Positions 29,285 to 38,122 of a DNA stretch of 64,000 nucleotides are shown piece after piece. Positions within the stretch are counted from its first letter, which is position 1. Every line of letters starts with the position of its first letter. Source of the DNA: Dasania marina DSM 21967 (GTDB lineage Bacteria; Pseudomonadota; Gammaproteobacteria; Pseudomonadales; Dasaniaceae). A program made the translations under genes and the position numbers. The notes under the pieces are model-generated. The model did no database searches. It saw only the letters and a program-made list of their open reading frames with translations, and was not told the origin of the DNA. Where the stretch lies: positions 88,959-152,958 of the forward strand of contig NZ_KB891589.1 of assembly GCF_000373485.1 (NCBI RefSeq), read 5' to 3'.

Positions 29285-29722
29285 TTACGCGGGTGTTGGC
29301 CAAACAAACTCAGGGCGCAAGCCTTCAAAAACGGGGCGGCCGTCGCTTGGTTTGGTAACGCCTGACGCAGGGTCAAAAAATGCGTGGTATGTGGCGGGTA
29401 AGTCGTCAGTGCTATAACCCATTAGATTGGGAACAATAACACGAATACGACTTTCTTTATCGTCTAGCATGATAGGTGTGCCACATTCAGCGCAAGTGCA
29501 TAACTCTAATGGCCCGTTAGGGTTGCTAGCGTTAAACGGCTGGCGGTTAAGCTTGCTGACATCATCTACCACTAAATCATTGTGGTTAAAAAATACAACA
29601 TGGGTTGTGTCTTGCCCGGTAACACCTTTACATACAGAGCAGTGACAAGTGTGATTGTCTATAGGGTCGTTACTTGAGTGAGTGTGTATATGATCACAGC
29701 CACCTGAATATTTATGAGACAT
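29285..29722 (-). CDS. GFA-family zinc protein (glutathione-dependent formaldehyde-activating enzyme-like)
   Basis: A 145-residue protein with the GFA-domain zinc pattern: CDHIHTH near the N-terminus, CHCSVCKG (about 27-34) and CTCAECGTP (about 74-82). Gfa of Paracoccus was reported to speed the condensation of formaldehyde with glutathione to S-hydroxymethylglutathione; other GFA proteins are of unknown function. Its position beside lysR-frmA-fghA supports the formaldehyde role. The N-terminal His-rich segment differs from a plain Gfa, so the exact reaction is inference. Confidence 0.85.
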   Translation of the reverse strand: MSHKYSGGCDHIHTHSSNDPIDNHTCHCSVCKGVTGQDTTHVVFFNHNDLVVDDVSKLNRQPFNASNPNGPLELCTCAECGTPIMLDDKESRIRVIVPNLMGYSTDDLPATYHAFFDPASGVTKPSDGRPVFEGLRPEFVWPTPA

Positions 29723-30024
29723 AAAACGTTCCTTTTATATAAGTGTGTATTTTTAAAATATACTTAGATTTCACGGTTAAAGCAGGAGGCTATGAATAGC
29801 AGATTATATTATCCAATAAGGTCTATTGATTAAAATTCACTATTTAGCCTGCGGCCTTTACTGTGTCATCACCTGCTAAGTATTCGTTGAGTAGTCTCTA
29901 CAGCAAATAAGCTAGAGATTTTGTATTATGCTTTTAAGGTTGTCGCCTGATGGGTGAAGATGTCGATATGCAAACATTCTGGCTATAACTTTAACTAAAG
30001 ATTGGTTTATCTAAACAGTATTAA

Positions 30025-30555
30025 GACCGCTTTTGCTACGGATGGTGGCTGACTTGGGCCTTAAGTTATAGTGGCTTTTTATTTGATAAACTGATTAGGC
30101 ACATACATCCTTACTGTTGAGCGGCTAGATGCTTTAGAGATGAAGTGTACATCAGCCTCTAATGAAGGGAATACTATTACAATTCCTCTAGGGGGATAAT
30201 ATGGTGATAATGCAATTCACTTTTACTGTGTAGTAATAATTCACTGAGCGGATGTTTATTGTTTCGTCGTGTTATGAGCTTAGTGCTGGAGGTGTTTCTA
30301 GGTTAGGTAAATAGCATGTTGTGACGACGGTGCGCTGCATGGCTGCTGTTAGCTAGGATTGGTGGGGGCAAGTGCAATAGGGATAGAGAGCTTAAGCGAT
30401 TCTACAGGGATGGCTGAAAATTAGTCTTGCGCACAAACTACTTCTGTATCTCGTCTGAGTATTTAGCAAGTTTGGGTATGACTAACCTACTCTCTGAGCT
30501 CAGTCAGTACCGCTGCCTACTAGGCGCTCTGGATGACGGGTGCTTTAACGATTTT
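30025..30555. pseudogene. Decayed copy of the frmA 5' end, divergent promoter and part of lysR
   Basis: Three blocks match the intact locus in order. (1) 30025-30107 resembles the first ~25 codons of frmA on the minus strand (GGCTTTT-ATTTGATAAA-TGAT against GGCTTTTGATTTGATAAATTGAT). (2) 30174-30330 resembles the divergent promoter (TATTACAAT, GGGATAATA, CAATTCACTTTTACT, GTAATAATT). (3) 30371-30555 resembles an internal part of lysR (CTTAAGCGA, GCGCACAAACTAC, ATTTAGCAAGT, CTCTCTGA). The lysR HTH is missing and block 3 has stop codons and shifts, so it cannot make a regulator. It fills most of the 905-base gap 29723-30627; the first 300 bases of that gap show nothing I recognise. Confidence 0.88.
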
Positions 30556-30627
30556 TTGTTGAATTGATCATGGGTTCTAGCGTATAGCTCTGTAATTCTC
30601 ATTAAATATAAACGCTGTTATGGGCTA

Positions 30628-31257
30628 TTACTCATCAAGAAAGTCTTCAGAGCTTGCCAGCTTTTTGGCCAGCTTTAACACTTCTTTTTCTATGTTGCCG
30701 ATATTTTTTGGCCTTTGCTTTCCGTAACCGATAAATAACATCATGCCATCTATGAGTGCCGCTAAAATGACGGCGCGCTGTTTTAGGGTTTTTTTGTCTA
30801 GGTTCTCGTTTAGAGGCGCCATTAATTCTGCTAGGTGATCCGTATGTTTATCATACATCTCGTGCATAATTTTCTTGGCATGCTCATCTCTATGGGCTCT
30901 GTCCCAGAGCTGATAAAAAAAGCCAGCGGTTGTTTGATCTTTTTCGGTATTGATTAAGTAATTTACGTAGCGGTCAAAATGAACTTCTGGGTTGTAGGTT
31001 TTAGGCCTAAGTTCTTCGTAGGTTCTAACATATAAAGAATCGGCATATTCCAAAACGGATTGCAGTAGTCCCTCTTTGGTGGGGTAGTAGTATTGCAGCG
31101 TTTTGAGGTGTATGCCCACCTTTGAGGCCACTTTTCTTAGAGATAGTTCAGCATAGCCCTCTTCAGCCAGCATCACCCTAGTGGCCTCTAAAATGGCTGT
31201 TTTCTTTTCTTGTGATTTCGGGGTGTCAGGCTTTTTAGTTGTGATAGATGTTTTCAT
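30628..31257 (-). CDS. TetR-family transcriptional regulator
   Basis: A 209-residue TetR protein: N-terminal HTH (about 20-65: KTAILEATRVMLAEEGYAELSLRKVASKVGIHLKTLQYYYPTKE region, with the YYYPTKE ending) and an all-helical ligand domain. The frame is open 24 codons upstream, but ATG 31257 matches the usual N-terminus. It is divergent from the SnoaL-like and FAD-oxidoreductase genes, and a perfect palindrome lies just downstream of a consensus promoter for those genes. It is therefore the likely repressor of that pair. Ligand unknown. Confidence 0.9.
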   Translation of the reverse strand: MKTSITTKKPDTPKSQEKKTAILEATRVMLAEEGYAELSLRKVASKVGIHLKTLQYYYPTKEGLLQSVLEYADSLYVRTYEELRPKTYNPEVHFDRYVNYLINTEKDQTTAGFFYQLWDRAHRDEHAKKIMHEMYDKHTDHLAELMAPLNENLDKKTLKQRAVILAALIDGMMLFIGYGKQRPKNIGNIEKEVLKLAKKLASSEDFLDE

Positions 31258-31362
31258 AGTATCGATTAAGTCGTTGTAATTGCAGTAAATTTCTAGCTTA
31301 TAGTAGCAAGTATCCCATAAATGAAACACGCCTGCTGGTTTTAAATAGTGAAGTCGACACGC

Positions 31363-31391
31363 TTGACAGCATTTACGTAGAGTAGTATAAA
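31363..31391 (+). promoter_or_regulatory. Sigma-70 promoter for the SnoaL-like/FAD oxidoreductase pair
   Basis: A perfect -35 (TTGACA, 31363-31368), a 17-base spacer and TATAAA (31386-31391). Transcription would begin near 31398, about 45 bases before the SnoaL-like start. This is the best promoter match I saw in the window. Confidence 0.8.
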
Positions 31392-31399
31392 TTGTTTTT

Positions 31400-31413
31400 C
31401 CGTCAAATGACGG
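31400..31413. promoter_or_regulatory. Candidate TetR operator (palindrome)
   Basis: CCGTCA-AA-TGACGG is a perfect inverted repeat (6-base arms, 2-base centre) placed at or just after the predicted transcription start. A repressor bound here would block the promoter. The divergent TetR gene is the natural owner; that link is inference. Confidence 0.65.
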
Positions 31414-31442
31414 TCATATTAAAAAATTCGAGGGTATGAGTA

Positions 31443-31922
31443 ATGTTGAGTGCTAGTAAGTGGGTCGTAGGGGTACGTCATATGGTTGCACTTTGTGTGC
31501 TGCTGCTGTGTACTTCCAGCGTTAATGCTGGATCTAGTAATAATGCTTTAGAAGAATTTAAAGAGCAGATAAGAGTTAAGTATGACTTAAAAGAGCGAGC
31601 CTTCCGTGACAATGATGTGATGGGTTTGGTTAATGGTTTTTACGCTAAACATGCATTATTAGTGGAAGAAAATGCCGTTGTTAATGGCCATGATGAAGTC
31701 GTCAAGATGTATGAAGAATTAGTGCCCGGCGCTAAGTCAGTAAAGATAGACTCTAAGTACACCTACTTGGCTGAAAAAGGCAATGTAGGCTATGACTATA
31801 CAACCTTTCATGTGAACTTAATGGACGGCACGGAGTTTGATTTAAAGCTGCTGTTTGTATGGGAAAAATTTAACGGTGAATGGTTTTGTATTACTGATAT
31901 GTATATCCCCGGTAAGTTCTAA
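31443..31922 (+). CDS. Exported SnoaL/NTF2-like protein
   Basis: A 159-residue protein with a signal peptide (MVALCVLLLCTSSVNAG) and an NTF2-like cone fold: AFRDNDVMGLVNGFYAKHALLV, then VVNGHDEVVKMYEEL, YTYLAEKGNVGYDYTTFHV and VWEKFNGEWFCITDMYIP. Such domains serve as isomerases, dehydratases or binding proteins. It precedes the FAD oxidoreductase gene by 55 bases in the same direction and shares the TetR-controlled promoter, so the two probably act together in the periplasm. The reaction is unknown. Confidence 0.85.
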   Translation: MLSASKWVVGVRHMVALCVLLLCTSSVNAGSSNNALEEFKEQIRVKYDLKERAFRDNDVMGLVNGFYAKHALLVEENAVVNGHDEVVKMYEELVPGAKSVKIDSKYTYLAEKGNVGYDYTTFHVNLMDGTEFDLKLLFVWEKFNGEWFCITDMYIPGKF

Positions 31923-31977
31923 GCCAGACGATGTTTACGGGTATCTTAAAACGCTAACGTTAGTATGAGGTGATAAA

Positions 31978-33954
31978 ATGCGCGCTGATGACGAAAAAAA
32001 ATTGGGTATGGGTGAAAACATTACTCGTAGAGATTTTTCCTCCGGGGTATTGAAGGGCGCTGGCTTAGGGCTGTTAGCGGGGGCTGCACCATTTGTTGCA
32101 AACTCAGCTAAAGCTCAAGGCTTAACACATGATTGGACCGGACCAGGCGGGGTGGGAGACTATGCTCGCTCTAACGGTAATACCCATGAAGTCGTCAACG
32201 GTGCGCATTCTATTCGTGATGGCAAATGGAAGACGTTACCCTCAGCACATACTGACTCTGGCGAAGAGTATGATTTAGTTGTTGTGGGTGGTGGCTTTGC
32301 GGGCCTGATGACAGCCTATACGTTTTTAAAAGAGAAAGGGGGTAAGGTTCTTATTATAGAAAATCACCCTATATTTGGTGGTGAGGGCAAGCAAAATGAA
32401 TTTGAGGTTGATGGCTATCGTTTGCATGCACCACAGGGTTCTAACGGTACACTTTGGCCGCCAGAAGAAGCTGAAAAAGCGGGGTTTTTCTATCATCCGG
32501 TATGGCATGAATTAGGCCTGCCCGGAAAAGATAGCCCTGAAGCGTTTAAGTTTATTTATAAGGCCGAGGGCACAAATAAAGAGCTAAAGTTTAGCGAGGA
32601 TAACTACGATGCCATGCAGTTATTTAAAGAAACCGCAACTTTAGGTTATTACTATAAAGATAAAAACGGTAAAGGTGTGTGGGCCTTAGACCCCTGGGGC
32701 ACTAACTTCAAAGATGCGCCTATAGATCAAGAAGCCAAAGAACAGTTAATCAAGCTAGAAAATTTTGCTGGCGGCAAAAAGCGTGATGATTGGGAAACGT
32801 GGCTGGACTCTATGACCTATAAAGATTTTTTGAAAAACGAAGTGGGTATCACTCACCCGCATGTATTCAATTACCTCAACCCTATGATGGCTGCGCATGG
32901 CCCGGGCTTAGGCACGGATGTTATCTCTGCTTTTGGCGCGCTTTCTTTCGGTATGCCAGGGGTTAAGGATGTTCCGCGAGCTAATGGCCATTCCAACCCT
33001 TTTGATGACTTTGATCTCAACTTGGTTAGTTTTCCCGGCGGTAACGCTGCTATTGCACGCCATTTTGTTAAGAAGATGATCCCTGAATCTATCACCGGAA
33101 AATACAATCTTAATGATATTGTCTATGGCGATATCAACTGGGATACGTTGGATAAAAAAGGGCAAGATTTACGTATACGGGTAAATTCCACGGTGGTGGC
33201 TGTTGAGCACGAAGGGGATGTTGCCTCGGCCAAAAGTGTCAATGTGACGTATATCGATAATGCCAGCCACACCCCTAAACGGGTTAAGGCGAAATCGGTA
33301 GTTATGGCCAGCGGCCAGTGGGTTAATAAATATATTTTGCGTGATTCACCGCCAGCCTTATCGACAGCAATGGGCGAGTTTAATCATGCACCTATGTTGG
33401 TGATTAACGTTGCTCTACACAATTGGCGCTTTATGGAAAAGTTGGGTATTACAGCTGCACGCTGGTTTGAAGGTTTTGGCTGGTTTACCAATATACGTGC
33501 ACCTATGAGCATAGAGGGCAAGCATATGCCTTTGGACCCTAACTTGCCGACAACATTAACGTTTTACAATGCGTTTACCGATGATGTTTCGGATAAGGGT
33601 TTACCGCTTAAGGCGCAAGGGGCTATAGGTAGAGCCTCCTTATTTGCCATGAGCTATAGGGATATAGAATATAGAATAAGAAAGCAAATGACAGAGATGT
33701 TTGCTGACTATGGCTTTGATGCCAAGCGAGATATTGCTGGCATAGTGACCAACCGTTGGGGGCATGCCTATGTGGCCCCGCAGCCCGGTTTCTTTTTTGG
33801 TGAAAATGGCCAGCCCGCACCTAGGGATGTTGTTAGGGAAGGTTATGGCCGCATACGCTTTGCCCATTCAGAGTTAACCGGTGAGCAACTATGGACTAAT
33901 GCCTGCCATGAGGGGGAGCGTGCAGCTAAACAAGTGCTAGCTCTAAAGGCGTAA
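31978..33954 (+). CDS. Tat-exported FAD-dependent oxidoreductase (spermidine dehydrogenase-like)
   Basis: A 658-residue flavoprotein. The N-terminus carries a twin-arginine signal (TRRDFSSGVLKGAGLGLLAG, then an AxA-type site NSAKA), so it is exported folded with its flavin. The dinucleotide fold reads YDLVVVGGGFAGLMTAYTFL, followed by LIIENHPIFGGEG. The sequence DWTGPGGVGDYARSNGNT just after the signal is found in a group related to bacterial spermidine dehydrogenases. That would suit oxidation of an amine in the periplasm, but the substrate is not certain. It is the second gene of the TetR-controlled pair and ends in a strong terminator. Confidence 0.87.
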   Translation: MRADDEKKLGMGENITRRDFSSGVLKGAGLGLLAGAAPFVANSAKAQGLTHDWTGPGGVGDYARSNGNTHEVVNGAHSIRDGKWKTLPSAHTDSGEEYDLVVVGGGFAGLMTAYTFLKEKGGKVLIIENHPIFGGEGKQNEFEVDGYRLHAPQGSNGTLWPPEEAEKAGFFYHPVWHELGLPGKDSPEAFKFIYKAEGTNKELKFSEDNYDAMQLFKETATLGYYYKDKNGKGVWALDPWGTNFKDAPIDQEAKEQLIKLENFAGGKKRDDWETWLDSMTYKDFLKNEVGITHPHVFNYLNPMMAAHGPGLGTDVISAFGALSFGMPGVKDVPRANGHSNPFDDFDLNLVSFPGGNAAIARHFVKKMIPESITGKYNLNDIVYGDINWDTLDKKGQDLRIRVNSTVVAVEHEGDVASAKSVNVTYIDNASHTPKRVKAKSVVMASGQWVNKYILRDSPPALSTAMGEFNHAPMLVINVALHNWRFMEKLGITAARWFEGFGWFTNIRAPMSIEGKHMPLDPNLPTTLTFYNAFTDDVSDKGLPLKAQGAIGRASLFAMSYRDIEYRIRKQMTEMFADYGFDAKRDIAGIVTNRWGHAYVAPQPGFFFGENGQPAPRDVVREGYGRIRFAHSELTGEQLWTNACHEGERAAKQVLALKA

Positions 33955-33955
33955 T

Positions 33956-34003
33956 ATTGATTGCTGCTATAGGCTTGCCAACTATAGCGCAATCAATATT
34001 TTT
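33956..34003 (+). terminator. Terminator after the FAD oxidoreductase gene
   Basis: ATTGATTGCTGCTATAG (33956-33972) pairs with CTATAGCGCAATCAAT (33982-33997) with one bulge, followed by ATTTTT. It begins two bases after the stop codon. Confidence 0.85.
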
Positions 34004-34014
34004 AAAGTTTCTAT

Positions 34015-34110
34015 TGTAGCTCAGCTTCCGTTTATCAAGGTTAAGGCGTCGCACAGTTGTTGTTACGGAAGTTGATGGTTTATTTTGATCAGCATACTGA
34101 TACTTCCTTT
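34015..34110 (+). pseudogene. Relic of the GNAT acetyltransferase gene
   Basis: This stretch matches the motif A region of the intact GNAT gene at about 25330-25430: TATCAAGG, GTCGCACAGTTGTTGTTA against GTTGCACGGTTATTGTTA, then GGTTTATTTTGATCAGCATACT against GGTTATTTTGATCAACGCACT. It would encode VAQLLLRKLMVYFDQHTDT against VARLLLNQLVGYFDQRTYT. A frame shift lies in its first part, and both ends of the gene are gone. The intact Lon-like gene follows, convergent, exactly as the Lon relic follows the intact GNAT gene at 25.6 kb. Confidence 0.85.
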
Positions 34111-34130
34111 ATGAGTACGGTAGTCGTTTT

Positions 34131-36512
34131 TTATAAGCTCTTGGTTTTACTGGGGCTTATTGAACGCGTTATGCGGGCAAAGTATTCCAGCTGTTTAACC
34201 ACACGGTCGTTGAAGGTGCCTTTGGGGAAGTTGCCGCGTTGGTTTATTTTACCGGGGTCTTTTTTAATCAAGAGTGCCAGCGCCTCATTAACGGTGCTGA
34301 CGGTATAGATGGAAAATTGCCCCTGTGCCACGGCGTCTACTACGCGTTGTTCTAGCATTAAATTGTTTTTATTACTGGCTGGTAATATTACGCCTTGATT
34401 ACCGGTAAGACCGCGGGCGGCACAGACATCAAAAAAAGATTCTATTTTTTCGTTTACGCCACCTATGGCTTGCACTTCACCGCGTTGATTGGTGGAGCCG
34501 GTTATGGCCAAGTCTTGCCGTAGCGGTTGATTAACTAAGGCCGAGAGCAGGGCACAGAGTTCGCCTAGTGAGGCGCTATCACCATCGATGTAGCCATAGG
34601 ATTGTTCCATAGCAATATGCGCAGAAATGGCTAAGGGGATTTTTTGAGTATAAAAGCTACTTAAATACCCGGTTAAAATCATCACGCCTTTAGAGTGTAC
34701 CGATTGTCCCAGTTCTGCTTCCCGTTCTATATCGATAACACCACGGTGGCCGGGGTTAACGCTGGCGGTAATGCGAGTGGGGCAGCCAAACGTCATTTCA
34801 CCGACTTGTAATAGTGAGAGACCATTGATTTGTCCCGCAGTGCTGCCATCGCTGCTAATCACTACCGTGCCGTCTAAAATTTGGTTGAGTAATTGATCGC
34901 GCAGCCGGGCATTTCGATACCAGCGGGCCGCTATGGCCAGCTGTATATGTTGGCCGTCAATTATATCTTGGCCACTGCTTAGGCGTTCAAAGTCGGCCTC
35001 TACGGCTACTTCCAGTATGGCATCTATACGTGCGCTTAGGCGTTGTTGATGCTCTGCCAAGCGGTGCGCATGCTCAGCTAAGCGTGCTACTGCCGCCGCA
35101 GAAAGTTCGGCTATATTAGCTTCGCTGCTACGGGTATGCAGTAATTCGGCAAACTGCTTTAGTGATTGTGGATTGCTTTCTATGTAGTCATCAAAATCAA
35201 CCAGCACACGAAATAAATCATTAAAATCACGGTCTAGTTGGTCGAGGTTATAGTAAATACTTCTAGAGCCAATCAAGATAACTTTGACGTGCAAGGGTAC
35301 CGGTTCTGGGTGTAGTGGTGTTACACCGCTGAGTTGAATATCACCCGGTGGTGGCTCTAAATGTATGCAGCCATCGCGCAACATGCGCTTAAGTGCTGGC
35401 CAGGTACCCTCACCGATTAATAGTTTTTCAGCATCAAGAATTAAGTAGCCGCCGTTGGCCCGGTGCAATGCGCCGGGGGTAATTTGCTGGTAGGCACCGC
35501 CGCTCTCTTCGCTGCCGTAACTCACTCTACCAAACAGGTTTTGATAGCTGGGATTTGATTCCAACACGATGGGAGCGCCATCTTTAATAGCGGAAGTGAG
35601 TAGGTTAGGGGTGTAATAACTTTCTAACAGTTTGCGTTGTTTGGATGCTATTACTGCCTCGGTTTTATTATGATCACTAAAGTTTTCTTCAATAACTCTG
35701 GGTAGGTGCTTGCTGATTTGCGCTAAAAATAAACTGATGGCGGTGTTGCCTTGGTAGCTCTGGCGCAGGGGTTGCAATATGGGTTTTAAGGCTTGCTCTA
35801 TAGTGGACTCTCTGAGCTGCCGCTGTTGGTCATTGAAGTCACGCTGCCATTGCGGTAATTCCAGTAAGGCATCATTAAGTAGCTCTTCAAACTGATTAAC
35901 ATGCTGGCGAAACTCATTGAGTTGCTCTTGGTTGAGGCTGGCAAATTGCGATTCATCAATCACTTTGCCGTCTATGATGGGAGTAAAGGTGACGCTGCCT
36001 TCTTCGTTAAACATGGCAATTTGCTGTTGGCTTGCGGCGCTTTGCACGCTGGCAATAGCATCGTCGTAGATTTGGTCAAAACGATTTTGTATGGTCGACT
36101 TTCTTTGTTGATAGCTGGGGTTATCGAAGGTGGCAGGGAAGGTGTCTATCAGTGCATCAATTAATTTGTCTATATCTTTGTGTAACTGGCTGCCTTGACC
36201 GGGCGGCATTTTAATAATTCTGGGCGTATAGGGATTATCAAAATTATTAACATACAGCCAGTCGGGCGGGGTTTGTTGTTGCCCTACTAAAGGCTGTAAA
36301 TAATCCAATGCATAGCGAAAGCGGCTGGCTCCAGCTTCACCAGCTATATAAATATTGTAACCGGGCTGGCCGATGGCAAGGCCAAAGTCTAGCGCTTTAG
36401 TGACGCGAGCTTGGCCAAGTATGCCGCTGTAATGGCTAAGTTCGCGGGTAGATTGAAAGCCTAAGTCCTGTTCTGAAACTTGGCTGCGTAACTGCTCGGC
36501 GGATAATTTCAC
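34131..36512 (-). CDS. Lon-like ATP-dependent protease (AAA+ with Lon Ser-Lys proteolytic domain)
   Basis: A 793-residue protein of the stand-alone Lon-family group found in many gammaproteobacteria (YcbZ/LonC-like). The P-loop position reads GEAGASRFRYALDYL, degenerate relative to GxxGxGK[ST], as is common in this group. The C-terminal proteolytic domain has the catalytic Ser646 (DGDSASLGE) and Lys689 (GGVNEKIE), and GCPTRITASVNPG precedes it. A long coiled helical insert lies in the middle. It degrades proteins in the cytoplasm; natural targets are unknown. Its last 25 codons exist as a second, decayed copy at 25632-25712. No strong promoter seen upstream; the gap to the yacL gene holds a hairpin. 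Confidence 0.93.
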   Translation of the reverse strand: MKLSAEQLRSQVSEQDLGFQSTRELSHYSGILGQARVTKALDFGLAIGQPGYNIYIAGEAGASRFRYALDYLQPLVGQQQTPPDWLYVNNFDNPYTPRIIKMPPGQGSQLHKDIDKLIDALIDTFPATFDNPSYQQRKSTIQNRFDQIYDDAIASVQSAASQQQIAMFNEEGSVTFTPIIDGKVIDESQFASLNQEQLNEFRQHVNQFEELLNDALLELPQWQRDFNDQQRQLRESTIEQALKPILQPLRQSYQGNTAISLFLAQISKHLPRVIEENFSDHNKTEAVIASKQRKLLESYYTPNLLTSAIKDGAPIVLESNPSYQNLFGRVSYGSEESGGAYQQITPGALHRANGGYLILDAEKLLIGEGTWPALKRMLRDGCIHLEPPPGDIQLSGVTPLHPEPVPLHVKVILIGSRSIYYNLDQLDRDFNDLFRVLVDFDDYIESNPQSLKQFAELLHTRSSEANIAELSAAAVARLAEHAHRLAEHQQRLSARIDAILEVAVEADFERLSSGQDIIDGQHIQLAIAARWYRNARLRDQLLNQILDGTVVISSDGSTAGQINGLSLLQVGEMTFGCPTRITASVNPGHRGVIDIEREAELGQSVHSKGVMILTGYLSSFYTQKIPLAISAHIAMEQSYGYIDGDSASLGELCALLSALVNQPLRQDLAITGSTNQRGEVQAIGGVNEKIESFFDVCAARGLTGNQGVILPASNKNNLMLEQRVVDAVAQGQFSIYTVSTVNEALALLIKKDPGKINQRGNFPKGTFNDRVVKQLEYFARITRSISPSKTKSL

Positions 36513-36849
36513 GGCTGTACCTATGCGTGTGGGGCTGCGTTACTGGGTTCTTATTAGTTACAGCGTAGTTGAACTTTGCTGTAAGTGGCAGTGCCGGTGA
36601 ATACTTGATGCGAGTAATATACTGCTGACGTAATGGTCGCTAGGCTGCTTAGGTTAGCGGGGGAGAAATGTGTGGCTGTTTGAGGGTTAATAGCTGGCGG
36701 GGGTTGTGCTAGGGATTGCAGGCGTGGATAAAATCACACTAGGGCTAATAGTTATTTTTTAAGCTATAGATGCAGGGTCCATTACTGCCCGGTAAATTGA
36801 CTGTGTGCCATACCGGGCTGCGACCCGGTAGCTAGGGGGTAACTGCTTA
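36513..36849. other. Intergenic region between yacL and the Lon-like gene
   Basis: No gene recognised. TACCGGG (36811-36817) and CCCGGTA (36824-36830) form a perfect hairpin 20 bases past the yacL stop on the minus strand; without a T run it may mark the mRNA end. Nothing else identifiable in the rest. Confidence 0.5.
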
Positions 36850-37215
36850 TTACTCGGCTATATATTTCTGCCAAGCTAATACCGCTTCTTTAAAATCTAA
36901 CAAGCCACAACTGGCTTCAGATTCATCCTTATAAAGCTGGGTATCTTCCGGCAGCTCGTAATCGGCATCTTCTGACAGCGCCAAGGCCACGGCTTCCACC
37001 TCGTTATGGTTGAGTGTTAGCTGAGCGTCGCGGCCGAATAGTTGCCGGCTGGTAATTCTTTGTTGTTGTAGCTGCTCGATAATATCCAGCAATTCTTGTA
37101 GTTGTTGCTCATCACTACCCACTTCTTCTGAAAGCCAGCGGCCTAATGCTTCAAAGCCTGAGGAAAACTCGGCTACAGGGCGGTCGTATTCATCTAGGGT
37201 AAATTCGTAATCCAT
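36850..37215 (-). CDS. yacL: UPF0231 (YacL) family protein
   Basis: A 121-residue acidic protein. The family pattern is clear end to end: MDYEFTLDEYDRPVAEFSSGFEALGRWLSEEV at the start (E. coli YacL begins MDYEF and has GHEVVGHWFNEEV), a central Q-rich helix, and a C-terminal SCGLLDFKEAVLAWQKYI against LCGVEDFLQVVAAYRNFV. Length equals the family norm (about 120). Function is unknown. It is monocistronic here. Confidence 0.92.
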   Translation of the reverse strand: MDYEFTLDEYDRPVAEFSSGFEALGRWLSEEVGSDEQQLQELLDIIEQLQQQRITSRQLFGRDAQLTLNHNEVEAVALALSEDADYELPEDTQLYKDESEASCGLLDFKEAVLAWQKYIAE

Positions 37216-37476
37216 GTGTTGCTCTATATAACGGTTGAAAATCGTGGGGCATTCTACCCGATAATGATTTTTTGTGGGCTTTAAATAGTGATACGCTGTT
37301 TTGCTTAAATAACGACCAGATGGAGGTGATGTATATTCTTCGCAGCTAAGCCCTGATTCGGTTAAGATGACGCATTTTTCATGGCGCGTAAAGCTTTTGG
37401 CTGTTTATTGATCAGGTGTGGGTGGCTTGATTGGGTAATTGCCCATAAGCCGCAGCCAGAGTAACTGAGGTGAATA

Positions 37477-37899
37477 ATGGCTGAAAAAGCTATAGGTAGA
37501 TTAACAACGCGTACATTAGCCATGAGTAGTGATACCAACCCGGCCGGTGATATTTTTGGTGGCTGGGTGTTGTCGCAAATGGATATAGCTGCAGGTATTT
37601 GTGCTGGCCAGCGCGCACAAAGCCGGGTGGTAACGGTGGCGTTAGATAGTATGAGTTTTATTAGCCCAGTAAAAGTGGGTGATGTGCTAGGGGTATATAC
37701 CAAGGTAATACATATAGGTAACACCTCTATGGTGGTTAATGTTGAAGCTTGGGTAAGGCGTGATCGTATTGGTAATCGCGAAAAAGTGACCGACGGCCAT
37801 TTTAAATTTGTCGCCATAGATGATGAAGGCTTACCCACTAAGATTCCCATGGAGTCTGAATTACCCTCCTATGTCTTAGATGACGATGAGCTGCTGTAA
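37477..37899 (+). CDS. yciA: Acyl-CoA thioesterase, YciA type (hotdog fold)
   Basis: A 140-residue single hotdog-domain thioesterase. The active-site stretch is RTLAMSSDTNPAGDIFGGWVLSQMD, with the conserved Asn-Pro and Asp, followed by ALDSMSFISPVKVGDVL. The length matches YciA. It hydrolyses acyl-CoAs in the cytoplasm with broad specificity. The stop lies 13 bases from the end of the extended HDOD frame on the opposite strand. Confidence 0.92.
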   Translation: MAEKAIGRLTTRTLAMSSDTNPAGDIFGGWVLSQMDIAAGICAGQRAQSRVVTVALDSMSFISPVKVGDVLGVYTKVIHIGNTSMVVNVEAWVRRDRIGNREKVTDGHFKFVAIDDEGLPTKIPMESELPSYVLDDDELL

Positions 37900-37912
37900 G
37901 GCTTAACAGCCG

Positions 37913-38122
37913 TTAAATAAATAAACTGCGTACTTCCGCTAGGCGTTGTTGGCTGAGGCCTAATAACTCAGCGATGCTTTGTTGAGGAAGCTGTTGCTGG
38001 ATTTTTTGCCACGCGGGTATGCTGCCAACATTATCGGGTATATTGCTTCCGCATAACGCCAATTGTTTGCAGGCTATGATTAAATCGCAATAATCGCTAG
38101 CCTCTGTGTTTTTGCGTAGGGG
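37913..38122 (-). pseudogene. In-frame C-terminal extension of the HDOD gene, cut off by a TAA
   Basis: Directly after the TAA at 38123-38125 the same frame stays open for 69 codons to the TAA at 37913-37915. It reads EASDYCDLIIACKQLALCGS, then PAWQKIQQQL and ends QRLAEVRSLFI. This matches the usual end of HDOD proteins (a DYxDLxxVA helix, a short PAxxKL segment, then EIAEVRxLL). The extension has no start codon of its own and so is lost unless the stop is read through. Confidence 0.8.

Noticed and set aside
30174..30240. Second functional frm promoter
   Set aside because: It resembles the live promoter, but the genes on both sides of it are decayed, so it drives nothing recognisable.
34057..34308. 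83-codon plus-strand ORF
   Set aside because: Its first third is the GNAT relic and the rest is antisense to the Lon-like gene, so it is not a gene in its own right.
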